Program-made: the position numbers and the translations under genes
Shown here: positions 34,389-42,849 of the stretch, in pieces
Position numbering within the stretch: the first letter of the stretch is position 1
How the letters are laid out: the number at the start of each line of letters is the position of its first letter
The notes under the pieces: generated by a model
What the model was told of the DNA's origin: nothing
Database searches by the model: none
Seen by the model: only the letters and a program-made list of their open reading frames with translations
From: Seonamhaeicola algicola
Lineage (GTDB): Bacteria; Bacteroidota; Bacteroidia; Flavobacteriales; Flavobacteriaceae
NCBI RefSeq assembly: GCF_007997385.1
Contig: NZ_VOSC01000012.1
Location: 620,001-684,000, forward strand
Length of the DNA: 64,000 nt
Direction: 5' to 3'

Positions 34389-35837
34389 TTAACCAACGCT
34401 TCCTTCTAAACTTATTTCTAATAATTTTTGTGCTTCAACAGCAAACTCCATTGGTAATTTATTTAATACTTCTTTACTAAAACCGTTTACTATTAGTGCA
34501 ATGGCTTTTTCAGTATCTATACCACGTTGGTTACAATAAAATATTTGGTCTTCACCAATTTTACTTGTAGTAGCTTCGTGCTCTATTTGTGCTGTTTTGT
34601 TTTTTGCTTCAATGTAAGGGAAGGTGTGTGCACCACACTCGTTGCCCATTAATAAACTATCACATTGAGAAAAGTTACGTGCGTTTTCAGCTCTGGAGTG
34701 AATTTGCACCAATCCGCGGTATGAGTTTTGCGATTTTCCTGCTGAAATACCTTTTGATATAATGGTTGACTTGGTGTTTTTTCCAAGGTGAATCATTTTT
34801 GTTCCGGTATCAGCTTGTTGGTAATTATTGGTTACAGCTATAGAATAAAATTCGCCCACAGAATTATCACCTTTTAATACACACGATGGGTATTTCCAAG
34901 TTACTGCAGAACCAGTTTCTACTTGTGTCCATGAAATTTTTGCATTGGTTTCGCACAGGCCTCTTTTGGTTACAAAATTGTAAACACCACCTTTACCTTC
35001 GGCATTTCCAGGAAACCAGTTTTGTACTGTAGAGTATTTTATTTCGGCATCATCAAGTGCAATTAGCTCAACAACAGCTGCGTGTAATTGGTTTTCGTCT
35101 CTGCTTGGTGCTGTACAACCCTCAAGATAACTTACGTAGCTGCCTTGATCAGCAATTACTAATGTGCGCTCAAATTGGCCTGTTCCTGCTTGGTTTATAC
35201 GGAAATATGTTGATAGTTCCATAGGGCATCTTACGCCTTTTGGTATGTAGCAAAAACTACCATCACTAAAAACAGCACTGTTTAATGCGGCATAAAAATT
35301 ATCTTTTTGTGGCACTACAGTGCCAATATATTTTTTTACAAGGTCTGGATGTTTTTTTATGGCTTCAGAAATACTCATAAAAATAATACCTTGTTCTGCA
35401 AGTGTTTCTTTAAAGGTTGTTGCTACTGAAACAGAATCAACAACTACATCCATAGCCACACCTGCTAATTTTTTTTGCTCGTCTAATGAAATACCAAGTT
35501 TATCAAAAGTTGCCAGTAATTCAGGGTCAACTTCATCTAAACTATCATATTTTGGTTTACTGTTTGGTGCAGAATAATATGAAATGGCTTGAAAATCTGG
35601 TTTTTCATAGTTTACATTTGCCCATTCAGGTTCAGTCATGCTTTCCCAAACACGAAATGCTTCTAAGCGCCATTCAGTCATCCATTCTGGTTCTTCTTTC
35701 TTTTTTGAAATAGCGCGTACAATGTCTTCGTTTAAACCATTAGGAAACGTTTCAGATTCTATGTCTGTATAGAAACCATATTCGTATTCTTTGGTTTTTA
35801 ATTCTTCTCTTAAATCGTCCTCTGTATATTTGCTCAT
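34389..35837 (-). CDS. sufB: Fe-S cluster assembly protein SufB
   Basis: Main scaffold subunit of SufBC2D on which the nascent cluster is formed. Strong matches in this 482-residue protein are [47 protein letters not shown] (a conserved cysteine region) and [16 protein letters not shown]-type sequence, here [16 protein letters not shown]. It follows the A-type carrier gene after 52 bases. Confidence 0.97.
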   Translation of the reverse strand: MSKYTEDDLREELKTKEYEYGFYTDIESETFPNGLNEDIVRAISKKKEEPEWMTEWRLEAFRVWESMTEPEWANVNYEKPDFQAISYYSAPNSKPKYDSLDEVDPELLATFDKLGISLDEQKKLAGVAMDVVVDSVSVATTFKETLAEQGIIFMSISEAIKKHPDLVKKYIGTVVPQKDNFYAALNSAVFSDGSFCYIPKGVRCPMELSTYFRINQAGTGQFERTLVIADQGSYVSYLEGCTAPSRDENQLHAAVVELIALDDAEIKYSTVQNWFPGNAEGKGGVYNFVTKRGLCETNAKISWTQVETGSAVTWKYPSCVLKGDNSVGEFYSIAVTNNYQQADTGTKMIHLGKNTKSTIISKGISAGKSQNSYRGLVQIHSRAENARNFSQCDSLLMGNECGAHTFPYIEAKNKTAQIEHEATTSKIGEDQIFYCNQRGIDTEKAIALIVNGFSKEVLNKLPMEFAVEAQKLLEISLEGSVG

Positions 35838-35889
35838 TGTTCGAGTTTAATTTTTTTAAAAGTCTTCTTTTGTGAAGATTTATATAGGC

Positions 35890-36219
35890 TTACAGTGAAA
35901 ATGATTCACCACAACCGCAAGTTCTGTTGGCATTGGGGTTATTAAAAACAAAACCTGTACCATTTAAACCGCCCGAGTATTCTAGTGTTGTACCAATTAA
36001 GTACAAAAAGCTTTTTTTGTCTACAATAATTTTTACACCGTTGTCTTCAAAAACTTTATCATCTTCTTGTTGCTGTTTATCAAACTTTAAATCGTATGAT
36101 AACCCTGAGCAACCACCACTTTTAACTCCAACGCGAACAAAATCTGTAGTAGCGTTATAACCGTCTTCAGTCATAAGCTCTATCACTTTTTTCTTTGCTG
36201 TTTCTGAAACTTTAATCAT
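35890..36219 (-). CDS. HesB/IscA family A-type Fe-S carrier (SufA-like)
   Basis: A 109-residue cytoplasmic carrier that transfers Fe-S clusters to target proteins, first gene of the suf run. The three cluster ligands are visible: KSGGCSGL (Cys37) and TCGCGESF (Cys101, Cys103). I place the start at 36219 (MIKVSETAKKK), the position usual in the family. An upstream in-frame ATG at 36264 adds a poor 15-residue extension and lies upstream of the candidate promoter box at 36254-36261. Confidence 0.94.
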   Translation of the reverse strand: MIKVSETAKKKVIELMTEDGYNATTDFVRVGVKSGGCSGLSYDLKFDKQQQEDDKVFEDNGVKIIVDKKSFLYLIGTTLEYSGGLNGTGFVFNNPNANRTCGCGESFSL

Positions 36220-36253
36220 ACCTTTTGTGTTTAGATTTGCTCTAAATTGACTG

Positions 36254-36261
36254 CAAATATA
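36254..36261 (-). promoter_or_regulatory. Candidate -7 element for the suf operon
   Basis: TATATTTG on the minus strand, an exact TAnnTTTG match, 34 bases upstream of the chosen start of the A-type carrier. The -33 region has no TTTG. Confidence 0.45.
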
Positions 36262-36312
36262 CAATATAAGTCAGCGATAACCATGTTACCTAACATTATA
36301 TTAATAAATGTT

Positions 36313-36516
36313 CTAATAAGTTTTTCTTATATAGGTAAAATGATGTTTTTTTATGACTTTTTCTGAAGTTTTCGCAACAGGAACAATATCGCCATGTGTG
36401 TTGTATGTAAAGTGCTGTTTACAATTTTTACATATAAGGTGAGGCGAATCATCTACACGGAAAAAATTATGCCCATAGGCATAACAATATAAGTTTGCTG
36501 TAGATTTGTGCTTCAT
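36313..36516 (-). CDS. Small Cys/His protein, putative zinc-binding (family copy 1)
   Basis: A 67-residue basic protein with Cys11 and His16 (LYCYAYGHNF) and the pair Cys29/Cys32 (LICKNCKQ). The pattern C-x4-H-x12-C-x2-C recurs, with spacer x16, in the proteins at 42201 and 42526, which are clearly related to each other and more distantly to this one. The spacing could bind one zinc, resembling the small phage-associated DUF1660 zinc proteins by motif only. It stands alone between the suf genes and the cytochrome operon, on the minus strand. Function is unknown. Confidence 0.7.
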   Translation of the reverse strand: MKHKSTANLYCYAYGHNFFRVDDSPHLICKNCKQHFTYNTHGDIVPVAKTSEKVIKKHHFTYIRKTY

Positions 36517-36611
36517 TCTGAGGGATTAAACCTCCAAAATAAAAAAATGATTAAAATTTTTGCTGCGTAAAAACCGTACTTTACTAAAAAATGTAATTTT
36601 TATTAGAAAAA

Positions 36612-37661
36612 TTAGTTTTTTATAAAGTCAAAATCAGTTAACGTTAGTAAAAAAGCTTTTAAATTGGCTTTGTCTTCATTGGTAAGTTGTACGCCTCCTT
36701 GGGCAATTTTTTTCATTAATGGATCAATGGTTGATGAGTTTTTTAAACCTTCGCTGTAGTGGTTTATTACTTCTTCTAATGTTGAAAATCTGCCATCATG
36801 CATATATGGTGCTGTGAAAGCTAAATTTCTAATGGATGGTGTTTTGAATTTTCCGTTATCAGCAGGATCACCCGTTATGGCTCCCAAACCTAAATCTGTA
36901 AATTCACTATCTAAGCCATTATTGTGAAAAAGATTATCTGTCCATAACGGATTGTTTTCAGTGCCATGACAATGAAAACAATCGCCTCTGTTTTCATCCA
37001 TAAAAACGTTAAATCCGTTTTGTTCTTGAGGCGTTAAAGTAGTTAAACCCAAAAGAAATTTATCAAATTTTGAAGTGGCTGAAATTAAAGTACGCTCAAA
37101 TTGGGCAATGGCTTTTGTAACTAAAGTAGAATCTATTTTTGAGGTTCCGAAGGCTTGTTTGAATAATTCTGGATATTCAGGGTGACTGTTTAAGCTTTGT
37201 TCAACGTTTTGCCAAGTGTTTCCCATTTCGTTAACATCAATAACTGGCTGAATTGCTTGGTGTTCTAAACTAAAAACACTGCCGTCCCAAAAGAATTTTT
37301 CATCATAATTCCACGCAAGGTTAAAAAGAGGCATGGCATTACGTTTGCTTAAAGTTTGGTTAACGCCATTGCTAAAGCGGTTACTATCGGTAAAAGCATT
37401 TTGTGGTAAGTGGCAATTGGCACAAGCAATAGTGTTGTTTATTGATAAAATAGGATCAAAAAATAGTTTTTTACCCAAAGCAATGCCTTCTTTGGTTTGT
37501 TGGTTATCAATTGGTATTACAGGGTTTAGTATTCTGGCCTCAAACAATTGGGGTATTTCCAAAGGGCTTGGTGTAGGTGTATAGCTATCAACGGTTTCGG
37601 TGTTGCACGCTAATAAAACCAAAAACAGTAAAGTAGCAATATGTGGAAACTTTGCATTCAA
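36612..37661 (-). CDS. Di-haem cytochrome c peroxidase/MauG family lipoprotein (MbnH-like)
   Basis: A 349-residue exported di-haem protein (lipobox LLAC, Cys19). Haem c sites are CANCH (Cys80-His84) and CFHCH (Cys228-His232); the TAPYMHDGRF segment (283-292) is where the distal ligand of the second haem lies in this family. Members are either peroxide-reducing peroxidases or MauG-type enzymes that oxidise protein Trp or Tyr. Its gene is 7 bases after an MbnP-family gene, which favours the MbnH role: making a kynurenine-modified copper site in the partner. It is the last gene of a four-lipoprotein operon. Confidence 0.9.
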   Translation of the reverse strand: MNAKFPHIATLLFLVLLACNTETVDSYTPTPSPLEIPQLFEARILNPVIPIDNQQTKEGIALGKKLFFDPILSINNTIACANCHLPQNAFTDSNRFSNGVNQTLSKRNAMPLFNLAWNYDEKFFWDGSVFSLEHQAIQPVIDVNEMGNTWQNVEQSLNSHPEYPELFKQAFGTSKIDSTLVTKAIAQFERTLISATSKFDKFLLGLTTLTPQEQNGFNVFMDENRGDCFHCHGTENNPLWTDNLFHNNGLDSEFTDLGLGAITGDPADNGKFKTPSIRNLAFTAPYMHDGRFSTLEEVINHYSEGLKNSSTIDPLMKKIAQGGVQLTNEDKANLKAFLLTLTDFDFIKN

Positions 37662-37668
37662 AAAAAAA

Positions 37669-38433
37669 TTAGTTTATTGATTTTAAGTTGAATACACTTT
37701 GTCCGTTATCAAACATCATAATTTGTGCATTAGTATTGGGCATTAACGTTTGGTGTAGTTGGTTTAAATTCCATGTGTGTGGGTTTTTAAACCATTCGGC
37801 AATATTCATTTCAATATTAAAAGTAGTATTATCTGAAATTGAAACAGGTCCTAAATTTACTTTTATAAAAGTGTCTTTAGGAAATGTTGGTGTATCGCCA
37901 GAGGCATCAACAGCTCTAATGGCATGAAAGTTATAACCAATAGTTTCATCACTTTCATTTTTAAATTTTCCGTCTAGTTGCATGTAATGGTAGCCGCCAC
38001 CAAGCATTTCTGGGACACCAAAAATTGCGGTGTTTAAATCTTCATAAGCAGCGCTTATATTTTTTTCATTTTTGAAACCAAATATAAAAGACATATTATT
38101 ATAATTGCCAGTTAATATGGGTGCTGTTGGTGCAAAAGTTAAATTTTTATTATTAGTTACATCAACTAAATTATGAGCGTTTATTACAATAAGCTCGCCG
38201 TTTGATGTTTCTAAAGTCACATCAGATATTACATAGCGCAAGCGTTCAATCTTTAATTGTTCACCGTTTTTGGTGGTGAATTTAAAGGTGTTAAAATCTG
38301 CATTTGTTACAGGAACACCATCCCAAGTGTGCGAAAAATTCAAGGTTATATTTTTGCTTTCTATTGTTTCTTCAGAATCAGTACATGATAGTACTGTTAA
38401 TATAATGAGTAATGTGAAAATTATTTTTTTCAT
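37669..38433 (-). CDS. MbnP family copper-binding lipoprotein
   Basis: A 254-residue lipoprotein (lipobox VLSC, Cys17). The family opening FSHTWDGVPV (33-42), the LRYVISDVTL segment, GGGYHYMQLDG (145-155) and the closing NPHTWNLNQLHQTLMPN match MbnP/CorA-type copper proteins. In characterised members one Trp is converted to kynurenine by an MbnH enzyme and takes part in copper binding. Candidate residues here are Trp37, Trp214 and Trp221 with His35, His149, His170, His219 and His227. It is immediately upstream of the di-haem gene (7 bases) and 11 bases after the propeller gene, supporting one operon. Confidence 0.85.
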   Translation of the reverse strand: MKKIIFTLLIILTVLSCTDSEETIESKNITLNFSHTWDGVPVTNADFNTFKFTTKNGEQLKIERLRYVISDVTLETSNGELIVINAHNLVDVTNNKNLTFAPTAPILTGNYNNMSFIFGFKNEKNISAAYEDLNTAIFGVPEMLGGGYHYMQLDGKFKNESDETIGYNFHAIRAVDASGDTPTFPKDTFIKVNLGPVSISDNTTFNIEMNIAEWFKNPHTWNLNQLHQTLMPNTNAQIMMFDNGQSVFNLKSIN

Positions 38434-38444
38434 TTTTTTTGAAA

Positions 38445-39782
38445 TTATTTCAGTCTGAAAATTAAAAGGTCTGTAAAGCCTTGGTTTGTTATGTTGAAAT
38501 TTGAACTGCTAGATTCGCCAACGGCAATTACCTCGCCATTGGTTAATTCAATGGCGCTGTAAGCTAAATCTACATTGCTGCCACCAACGGTTTGTTGCCA
38601 TACTAAATTGCCGTTACTATTGAGTTTTACAATCCAAGCATCATTTTGTCCGTTGTTTTTTAAAACATCATTATTGCTGCTTCTGGTATTTCCTGCAATT
38701 AAAAAACCATTATCTGCAGTTTTTGAAATAGCGCGTGCAGCATCAAAGTTGTTGCCGCCAATAGTTTTTTCCCAAAGTAATTGCCCGTTTGTATTAATTT
38801 TTATAATCCATAAATCTGCAGCACCGTTGTTTTTTGTAATATCAATATCATTACTTCGTGTATCACCAACAATAATAAAATTGCCGTCGGATATTTGGGT
38901 AATGGCTCTGGCCTCATCAATTTGCGAACCTCCAAACGATTTTTCCCATATAAAATCACCATTTTCAGATATTTTAACTACCCAAAAATCATAGGTGCCT
39001 TTATTGTTTTTCACATCAAAATCAAAACTATCAGAAGAGCCAACAAGTATAAAGTCATTGGTGTTGGTTTGTGTAATGTCGTAAGGTGTATCGGTAAATG
39101 TGCCGCCAAAATATTTGCTCCATTGTAGGTTGCCGTTAGCATCAAGTTTTATAGCCCAATAATCGCCACCGGCATGTCTTTTTGCAGAAAGTTTTGTATT
39201 ACCCTGTCCGTTTGAGGCAGAAACATCTAAAACTCCTGTAATTAAAAAGCCATTATCATTGGTTTGAATTAAAGATGTGCCAGTATCGGCACCAGAAAAC
39301 CCAAACGATTTCTCCCAAATAATATCACCAGAGCTGTTGGTTTTTATCATCCAAAAATCATCAAAGCCGTTGTTGTTTGAAACATCTAAATCATTGCTTT
39401 TACTAGCGCCTAAAATAGCAAAACCACCATCATGGGTTTCAATGATGCAATTTCCACGATCATCATTGGTGCCTCCATAGTTTTTTTGCCATTGTAACTT
39501 GTGTTGATTGTTAAATTTTAGTAGCCAATAATCAAATGAGTTGTTTGTTTTTGAGGTAACATTACCATCGGTACTTTGCGTGTAGCCTAAAACTGCATAA
39601 CCACCATCTTGGGTTTGAGTAACTGAGCGAGCGCTTTCGTTTTTAGAGCCACCTAAAGTTGTAATTATCACGCTTTCAGTTGGGGTGCTTATACTATTTT
39701 CTGAATTGTTTTCTTCTGAACAGTTAAAAACAAAAATTAGAAAAAAAATGTAAGTGTAGTATGTTTTTGAGGCTTGAAACAT
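38445..39782 (-). CDS. Seven-repeat beta-propeller lipoprotein
   Basis: A 445-residue lipoprotein (lipobox VFNC, Cys21). The mature part consists of seven repeats of roughly 50-60 residues, each with a GG..DxA..I..T.DGGF.I.G.T start and a final D.W..K....G...W.K strand (YWLLK, FWMIK, YWAIK, FWVVK, LWIIK, AWIVK, LLIFR). This predicts a seven-bladed propeller. No catalytic motif. It is coupled to the choice-of-anchor B gene (5 bases) and the MbnP-like gene (11 bases). A binding or scaffold role at the cell surface is inferred. Confidence 0.82.
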   Translation of the reverse strand: MFQASKTYYTYIFFLIFVFNCSEENNSENSISTPTESVIITTLGGSKNESARSVTQTQDGGYAVLGYTQSTDGNVTSKTNNSFDYWLLKFNNQHKLQWQKNYGGTNDDRGNCIIETHDGGFAILGASKSNDLDVSNNNGFDDFWMIKTNSSGDIIWEKSFGFSGADTGTSLIQTNDNGFLITGVLDVSASNGQGNTKLSAKRHAGGDYWAIKLDANGNLQWSKYFGGTFTDTPYDITQTNTNDFILVGSSDSFDFDVKNNKGTYDFWVVKISENGDFIWEKSFGGSQIDEARAITQISDGNFIIVGDTRSNDIDITKNNGAADLWIIKINTNGQLLWEKTIGGNNFDAARAISKTADNGFLIAGNTRSSNNDVLKNNGQNDAWIVKLNSNGNLVWQQTVGGSNVDLAYSAIELTNGEVIAVGESSSSNFNITNQGFTDLLIFRLK

Positions 39783-39787
39783 TTTGA

Positions 39788-41053
39788 TTAGGTTCCAGAT
39801 TTTCTAACTATAAAAAGGCCGTTAGTGCCATCGCTAATAATTATGTTACCGCTTGGTAAATATGGGTAAACTGTCCAAGCGCCATCAAAACCTGTGTTGT
39901 CATCATCAGGGTAGGTGTCAAAAAAACCAATTTCTGTAAATGATTTATTGTTTATTGCTGAAATATCTAAAACACGCATGCCAGCATTGTAGTTGGCAAG
40001 AAAGAAATTGTTGTTTAAAGTATACCCGTTGTGGTCTATAGCAGTTGTGGGGCCAAAGTAATCAAAGTGTACTAGTGGGTTATCTAAATCTGTAAAATCA
40101 AAAATAATAGTTTTGGTATTAATTCCAAGTCTTAGTTCATCAAGTTCGTCACCTAAAATAAAATAGGTCATATCTGAAGTAAACCAACCTTGGTGTGCAT
40201 ATCTAACATTATTGTAAGTTATTTTAGAAATAATGGTGGGGTTGTTTTTATCGGTTACATTAGCAATAACCACTTCGTTTTCGTTACTGCCAATTAAAAT
40301 TTCATCACCAAAATAATCGGCATCTGGCCCGTTGTAAGTTACAACTTGGGCGTCGTGTGAGTAGCCTCCAGCGCCAAAACCGCCTTCCATAACGGGGTTT
40401 TTAGGGTCTTGAATATTTATAAAAATAGGGCCGCCAGCAAATGCGTTGCTTCTGTTGCCTCCAACAATGTAAGCGTAACCGCTAGTTTCATTAATAACTA
40501 TATTGTGAGCTCTACCAAAACCTGTAAAATGTGTGTCGGCAGTAAAAGTTTCAGGCGGATTGCTTACGTTTCGTAGTCTGGTTAAATCAAAAACTTGCAT
40601 ACCGTGGCTATCTTCACCCACATTATTATCAGCTACAATAAAAGCGTGGTTGTTGTACACTTTAACATCACGCCAAGGGCTTGCAATGGTTGCAGTTGGT
40701 AATTTGCCTAAATATAAAGGGTTTAATGCATCGGTAATGTCTACAAAGGCTACGCCGTTATCGGTACACATAAGTGCATATTCTTTGTTGGTTTCAGTAT
40801 CAACCCAACCCCAAGAGTCATTACCTGCGTTAGCATTAAAAACACTTAGCGGTAAATTGGCCATTAAATCATAATCATTACATGGGTAAATATCCGCAAA
40901 ACCATTAGTGCATGCCGCTAAAACTTCAGTGTTTGTGTTAGTATCATTATTTATGGGTAAATTATTATCTCTTTCACAAGCAAATAAAAACGAAAAAATA
41001 CCTGCTATAATTGCAAAATATTTGAAAGTTATCTTCTTTTTATAGTAAATCAT
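39788..41053 (-). CDS. Choice-of-anchor B family lipoprotein (LVIVD-type propeller)
   Basis: First gene of the four-lipoprotein operon, 421 residues, lipobox LFAC (Cys26). The WGWVDTETNKEYALM, VFDLTRLRNVSNPP, YSHDAQVVTYNGPD and MRVLDISAI segments are those of choice-of-anchor B proteins, whose LVIVD repeats form a propeller. Three conserved His blocks (RAHNIV, YSHDAQ, YAHQGWF) could bind metal. Its neighbours, a second propeller, MbnP and an MbnH-like enzyme, suggest a part in copper handling at the surface, but this is inference. Confidence 0.85.
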   Translation of the reverse strand: MIYYKKKITFKYFAIIAGIFSFLFACERDNNLPINNDTNTNTEVLAACTNGFADIYPCNDYDLMANLPLSVFNANAGNDSWGWVDTETNKEYALMCTDNGVAFVDITDALNPLYLGKLPTATIASPWRDVKVYNNHAFIVADNNVGEDSHGMQVFDLTRLRNVSNPPETFTADTHFTGFGRAHNIVINETSGYAYIVGGNRSNAFAGGPIFINIQDPKNPVMEGGFGAGGYSHDAQVVTYNGPDADYFGDEILIGSNENEVVIANVTDKNNPTIISKITYNNVRYAHQGWFTSDMTYFILGDELDELRLGINTKTIIFDFTDLDNPLVHFDYFGPTTAIDHNGYTLNNNFFLANYNAGMRVLDISAINNKSFTEIGFFDTYPDDDNTGFDGAWTVYPYLPSGNIIISDGTNGLFIVRKSGT

Positions 41054-41152
41054 GCTGCTGCATTTTATTTTAAAAACGTTTTAATTGCTGTTATTATTTT
41101 CAACATAATTAAAACTATTTGTAAAGTAACAAATTTAACCTAATAAAACTAT

Positions 41153-41160
41153 TATTTTTG
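41153..41160 (+). promoter_or_regulatory. Candidate -7 element for thiL, giving a leaderless mRNA
   Basis: TATTTTTG, an exact TAnnTTTG match, ends 4 bases before the thiL ATG at 41165. Transcription starting 5-8 bases downstream would begin at or next to the start codon. No TTTG -33 box at 19 bases. Confidence 0.42.
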
Positions 41161-41164
41161 CATT

Positions 41165-42211
41165 ATGATAGAGGATAAAAATCAACAAAGAACACAGTTA
41201 AGTGATTTAGGTGAGTTTGGACTTATTGATCATTTAACTAAAAATTTTAAGGTAAAGCAAACATCTACTATTAAAAGTATTGGTGATGATGCAGCAGTGT
41301 TAAATTTTAAAAATAATAATGTTGTTGTTTCAACAGATTTGCTAGTTGAAGGTGTGCATTTTGATTTAAGCTACATGCCGCTTAAGCATTTAGGTTATAA
41401 AGCTGTAATAGTAAACTTGTCAGATATTTATGCAATGAATGCAACGGCTACTCAAGTAACAGTTTCAATTGCGGTATCAAACAGGTTTCCGTTGGAGGCT
41501 TTAGAAGCTGTTTATGCAGGTATTGAAACTGCTGCTAAAATTTATAATGTTGATGTTGTTGGTGGCGATACTACTTCAAGCAAAACAGGTTTGCTAATAT
41601 CAGTAACTGCCATTGGTGAAGTTGAACCAAGTAATGAAGTTTACAGAAACGGTGCAAAGCCTAATGATTTGTTAGTTGTTTCGGGTGATTTAGGTGGTGC
41701 TTACATGGGTTTACAGGTACTTGAAAGAGAAAAAGAAGTTTATAAAGTGAACCCTAATAATCAGCCAGATTTAGAACCTTATACTTATATTGTTGAGCGC
41801 CAATTAAAGCCTGAAGCACGAAAGGATGTTGTAAAACTTTTAAGCGATTTAAAAGTAAAACCAACTGCAATGATTGATGTTAGTGATGGTTTATCATCAG
41901 AAATTTTACATTTATGTAAACAAAGTAATGTTGGTTGCGATTTGTATGAAAATAAAATTCCTCTAGATCCGCAAGTTATTTCTACTTGCGAAGAATTTAA
42001 TATTGATAGCACTACTGTTGCTTTAAATGGTGGTGAAGATTATGAGTTGCTATTTACTATTTCGCAAGAAGATTACCCGAAAATAAAGGCAAATCCTAGT
42101 TTAACGGTTATTGGTTTTATGAGAGAAAAAGAGGCAGGCGTACACCTTGTTACCAGAGCGGAAACAAAAGTTGAAATTAAAGCCCAAGGTTGGAAAAATT
42201 TTAATGCCTAA
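41165..42211 (+). CDS. thiL: Thiamine-monophosphate kinase
   Basis: ATP-dependent kinase that makes thiamine diphosphate from thiamine monophosphate. The PurM/ThiL-like fold shows IGDDAAVL (39-46), STDLLVEGVHFDL, VNLSDIYAMNA, VVGGDTTSS and LNGGEDYELLF, all ThiL hallmarks. Length 348 is typical. It stands alone on the plus strand; its 3' end overlaps the convergent mini-protein gene by 11 bases. There is no recognisable TPP riboswitch in the 111-base upstream gap. Confidence 0.96.
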   Translation: MIEDKNQQRTQLSDLGEFGLIDHLTKNFKVKQTSTIKSIGDDAAVLNFKNNNVVVSTDLLVEGVHFDLSYMPLKHLGYKAVIVNLSDIYAMNATATQVTVSIAVSNRFPLEALEAVYAGIETAAKIYNVDVVGGDTTSSKTGLLISVTAIGEVEPSNEVYRNGAKPNDLLVVSGDLGGAYMGLQVLEREKEVYKVNPNNQPDLEPYTYIVERQLKPEARKDVVKLLSDLKVKPTAMIDVSDGLSSEILHLCKQSNVGCDLYENKIPLDPQVISTCEEFNIDSTTVALNGGEDYELLFTISQEDYPKIKANPSLTVIGFMREKEAGVHLVTRAETKVEIKAQGWKNFNA

Positions 42212-42443
42212 ACACAAGTAACTCTGGGTGAAGTTTTTGGTATTTTAATTGACGGCGATAATGAATATTTTCTAAAACCCTATTTATATCTTTATACTTA
42301 GGTGTTAGCTCTGTTAAATTACCACTGCCGCTTGTTGTATATTCTTTTCCGCAGTTTTTACAGGTGTATTCTTTTACGTGAAATGTTATATTTTTACTAA
42401 CTCTTAAATCGTGTCCAAATACTTTGCAATGAAGGTGTTTCAT
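42201..42443 (-). CDS. Small Cys/His protein, putative zinc-binding (family copy 2)
   Basis: An 80-residue protein with Cys6 and His11 (LHCKVFGHDL) and Cys28/Cys31 (YTCKNCGKEY), followed by GNLTELTPKYKDIN and a basic tail. It is closely similar to copy 3 at 42526 (shared FHVKEYTC or YHVKEYTC and ELTPK), so the two are probably a local duplication. The 3' end overlaps thiL by 11 bases. A zinc-ribbon-like fold is inferred from C-x4-H-x16-C-x2-C. Function is unknown. Confidence 0.78.
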   Translation of the reverse strand: MKHLHCKVFGHDLRVSKNITFHVKEYTCKNCGKEYTTSGSGNLTELTPKYKDINRVLENIHYRRQLKYQKLHPELLVFRH

Positions 42444-42525
42444 AAAATTTTAGCTATTAAAAAATCTGTGCTTGGGGAAGACTTCTTAAAAGTAAAAAAT
42501 CACGATAAAAAATATTAATGAAATG

Positions 42526-42792
42526 TTAATAAATCGATGAAAGTGTATTTTTTCTCTTTAAACGTTGAGTTTTTGATAAATGAATCTTTTCTAAAATAGA
42601 GTTAATTTCTTTAAACTTAGGTGTTAGTTCAATTAAGTTGCCGTTGCTATTGGTGGTTAGCTGTTTTTTACAATGTGAACAGGTGTACTCTTTAACGTGG
42701 TAAGTTACGTGTTTTGTTATTTGGTAATCATGACCAAAAATAGAGCAGTACACTTTGGGTAGTAAAGCTGTTTTTTTAATATTTTCATTCAT
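42526..42792 (-). CDS. Small Cys/His protein, putative zinc-binding (family copy 3)
   Basis: An 88-residue protein with an N-terminal extension relative to copy 2. Cys16 and His21 (VYCSIFGHDY), Cys38 and Cys41 (YTCSHCKKQL), then GNLIELTPKFKEIN and a basic, Lys/Arg-rich tail. Spacing of the four putative ligands is identical to copy 2. It lies between copy 2 and an alpha/beta hydrolase on the same strand. The conserved ELTPK-x-K-[DE]-IN segment after the CxxC pair is outside the metal site and marks the family. Confidence 0.78.
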   Translation of the reverse strand: MNENIKKTALLPKVYCSIFGHDYQITKHVTYHVKEYTCSHCKKQLTTNSNGNLIELTPKFKEINSILEKIHLSKTQRLKRKNTLSSIY

Positions 42793-42849
42793 GGTAATTG
42801 GGGTTATGAATATAAACCTACAAAAAAAATATTAAATATCGACAAATAG

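Noticed and set aside
36612-37661. Plain cytochrome c peroxidase for peroxide detoxification
   Set aside because: Not excluded, but the tight coupling to an MbnP-family gene fits better with an MbnH/MauG-type protein-oxidising role; kept as the alternative.
38575-38994. Open frame of 139 codons on the plus strand
   Set aside because: Antisense shadow of the repeat-rich propeller gene; the repeats produce stop-free complement frames.
41054-41164. Possible TPP riboswitch before thiL
   Set aside because: The 111-base spacer lacks the conserved TPP aptamer motifs (CUGAGA, ACCUG); only a -7 box and A/T-rich sequence are seen.
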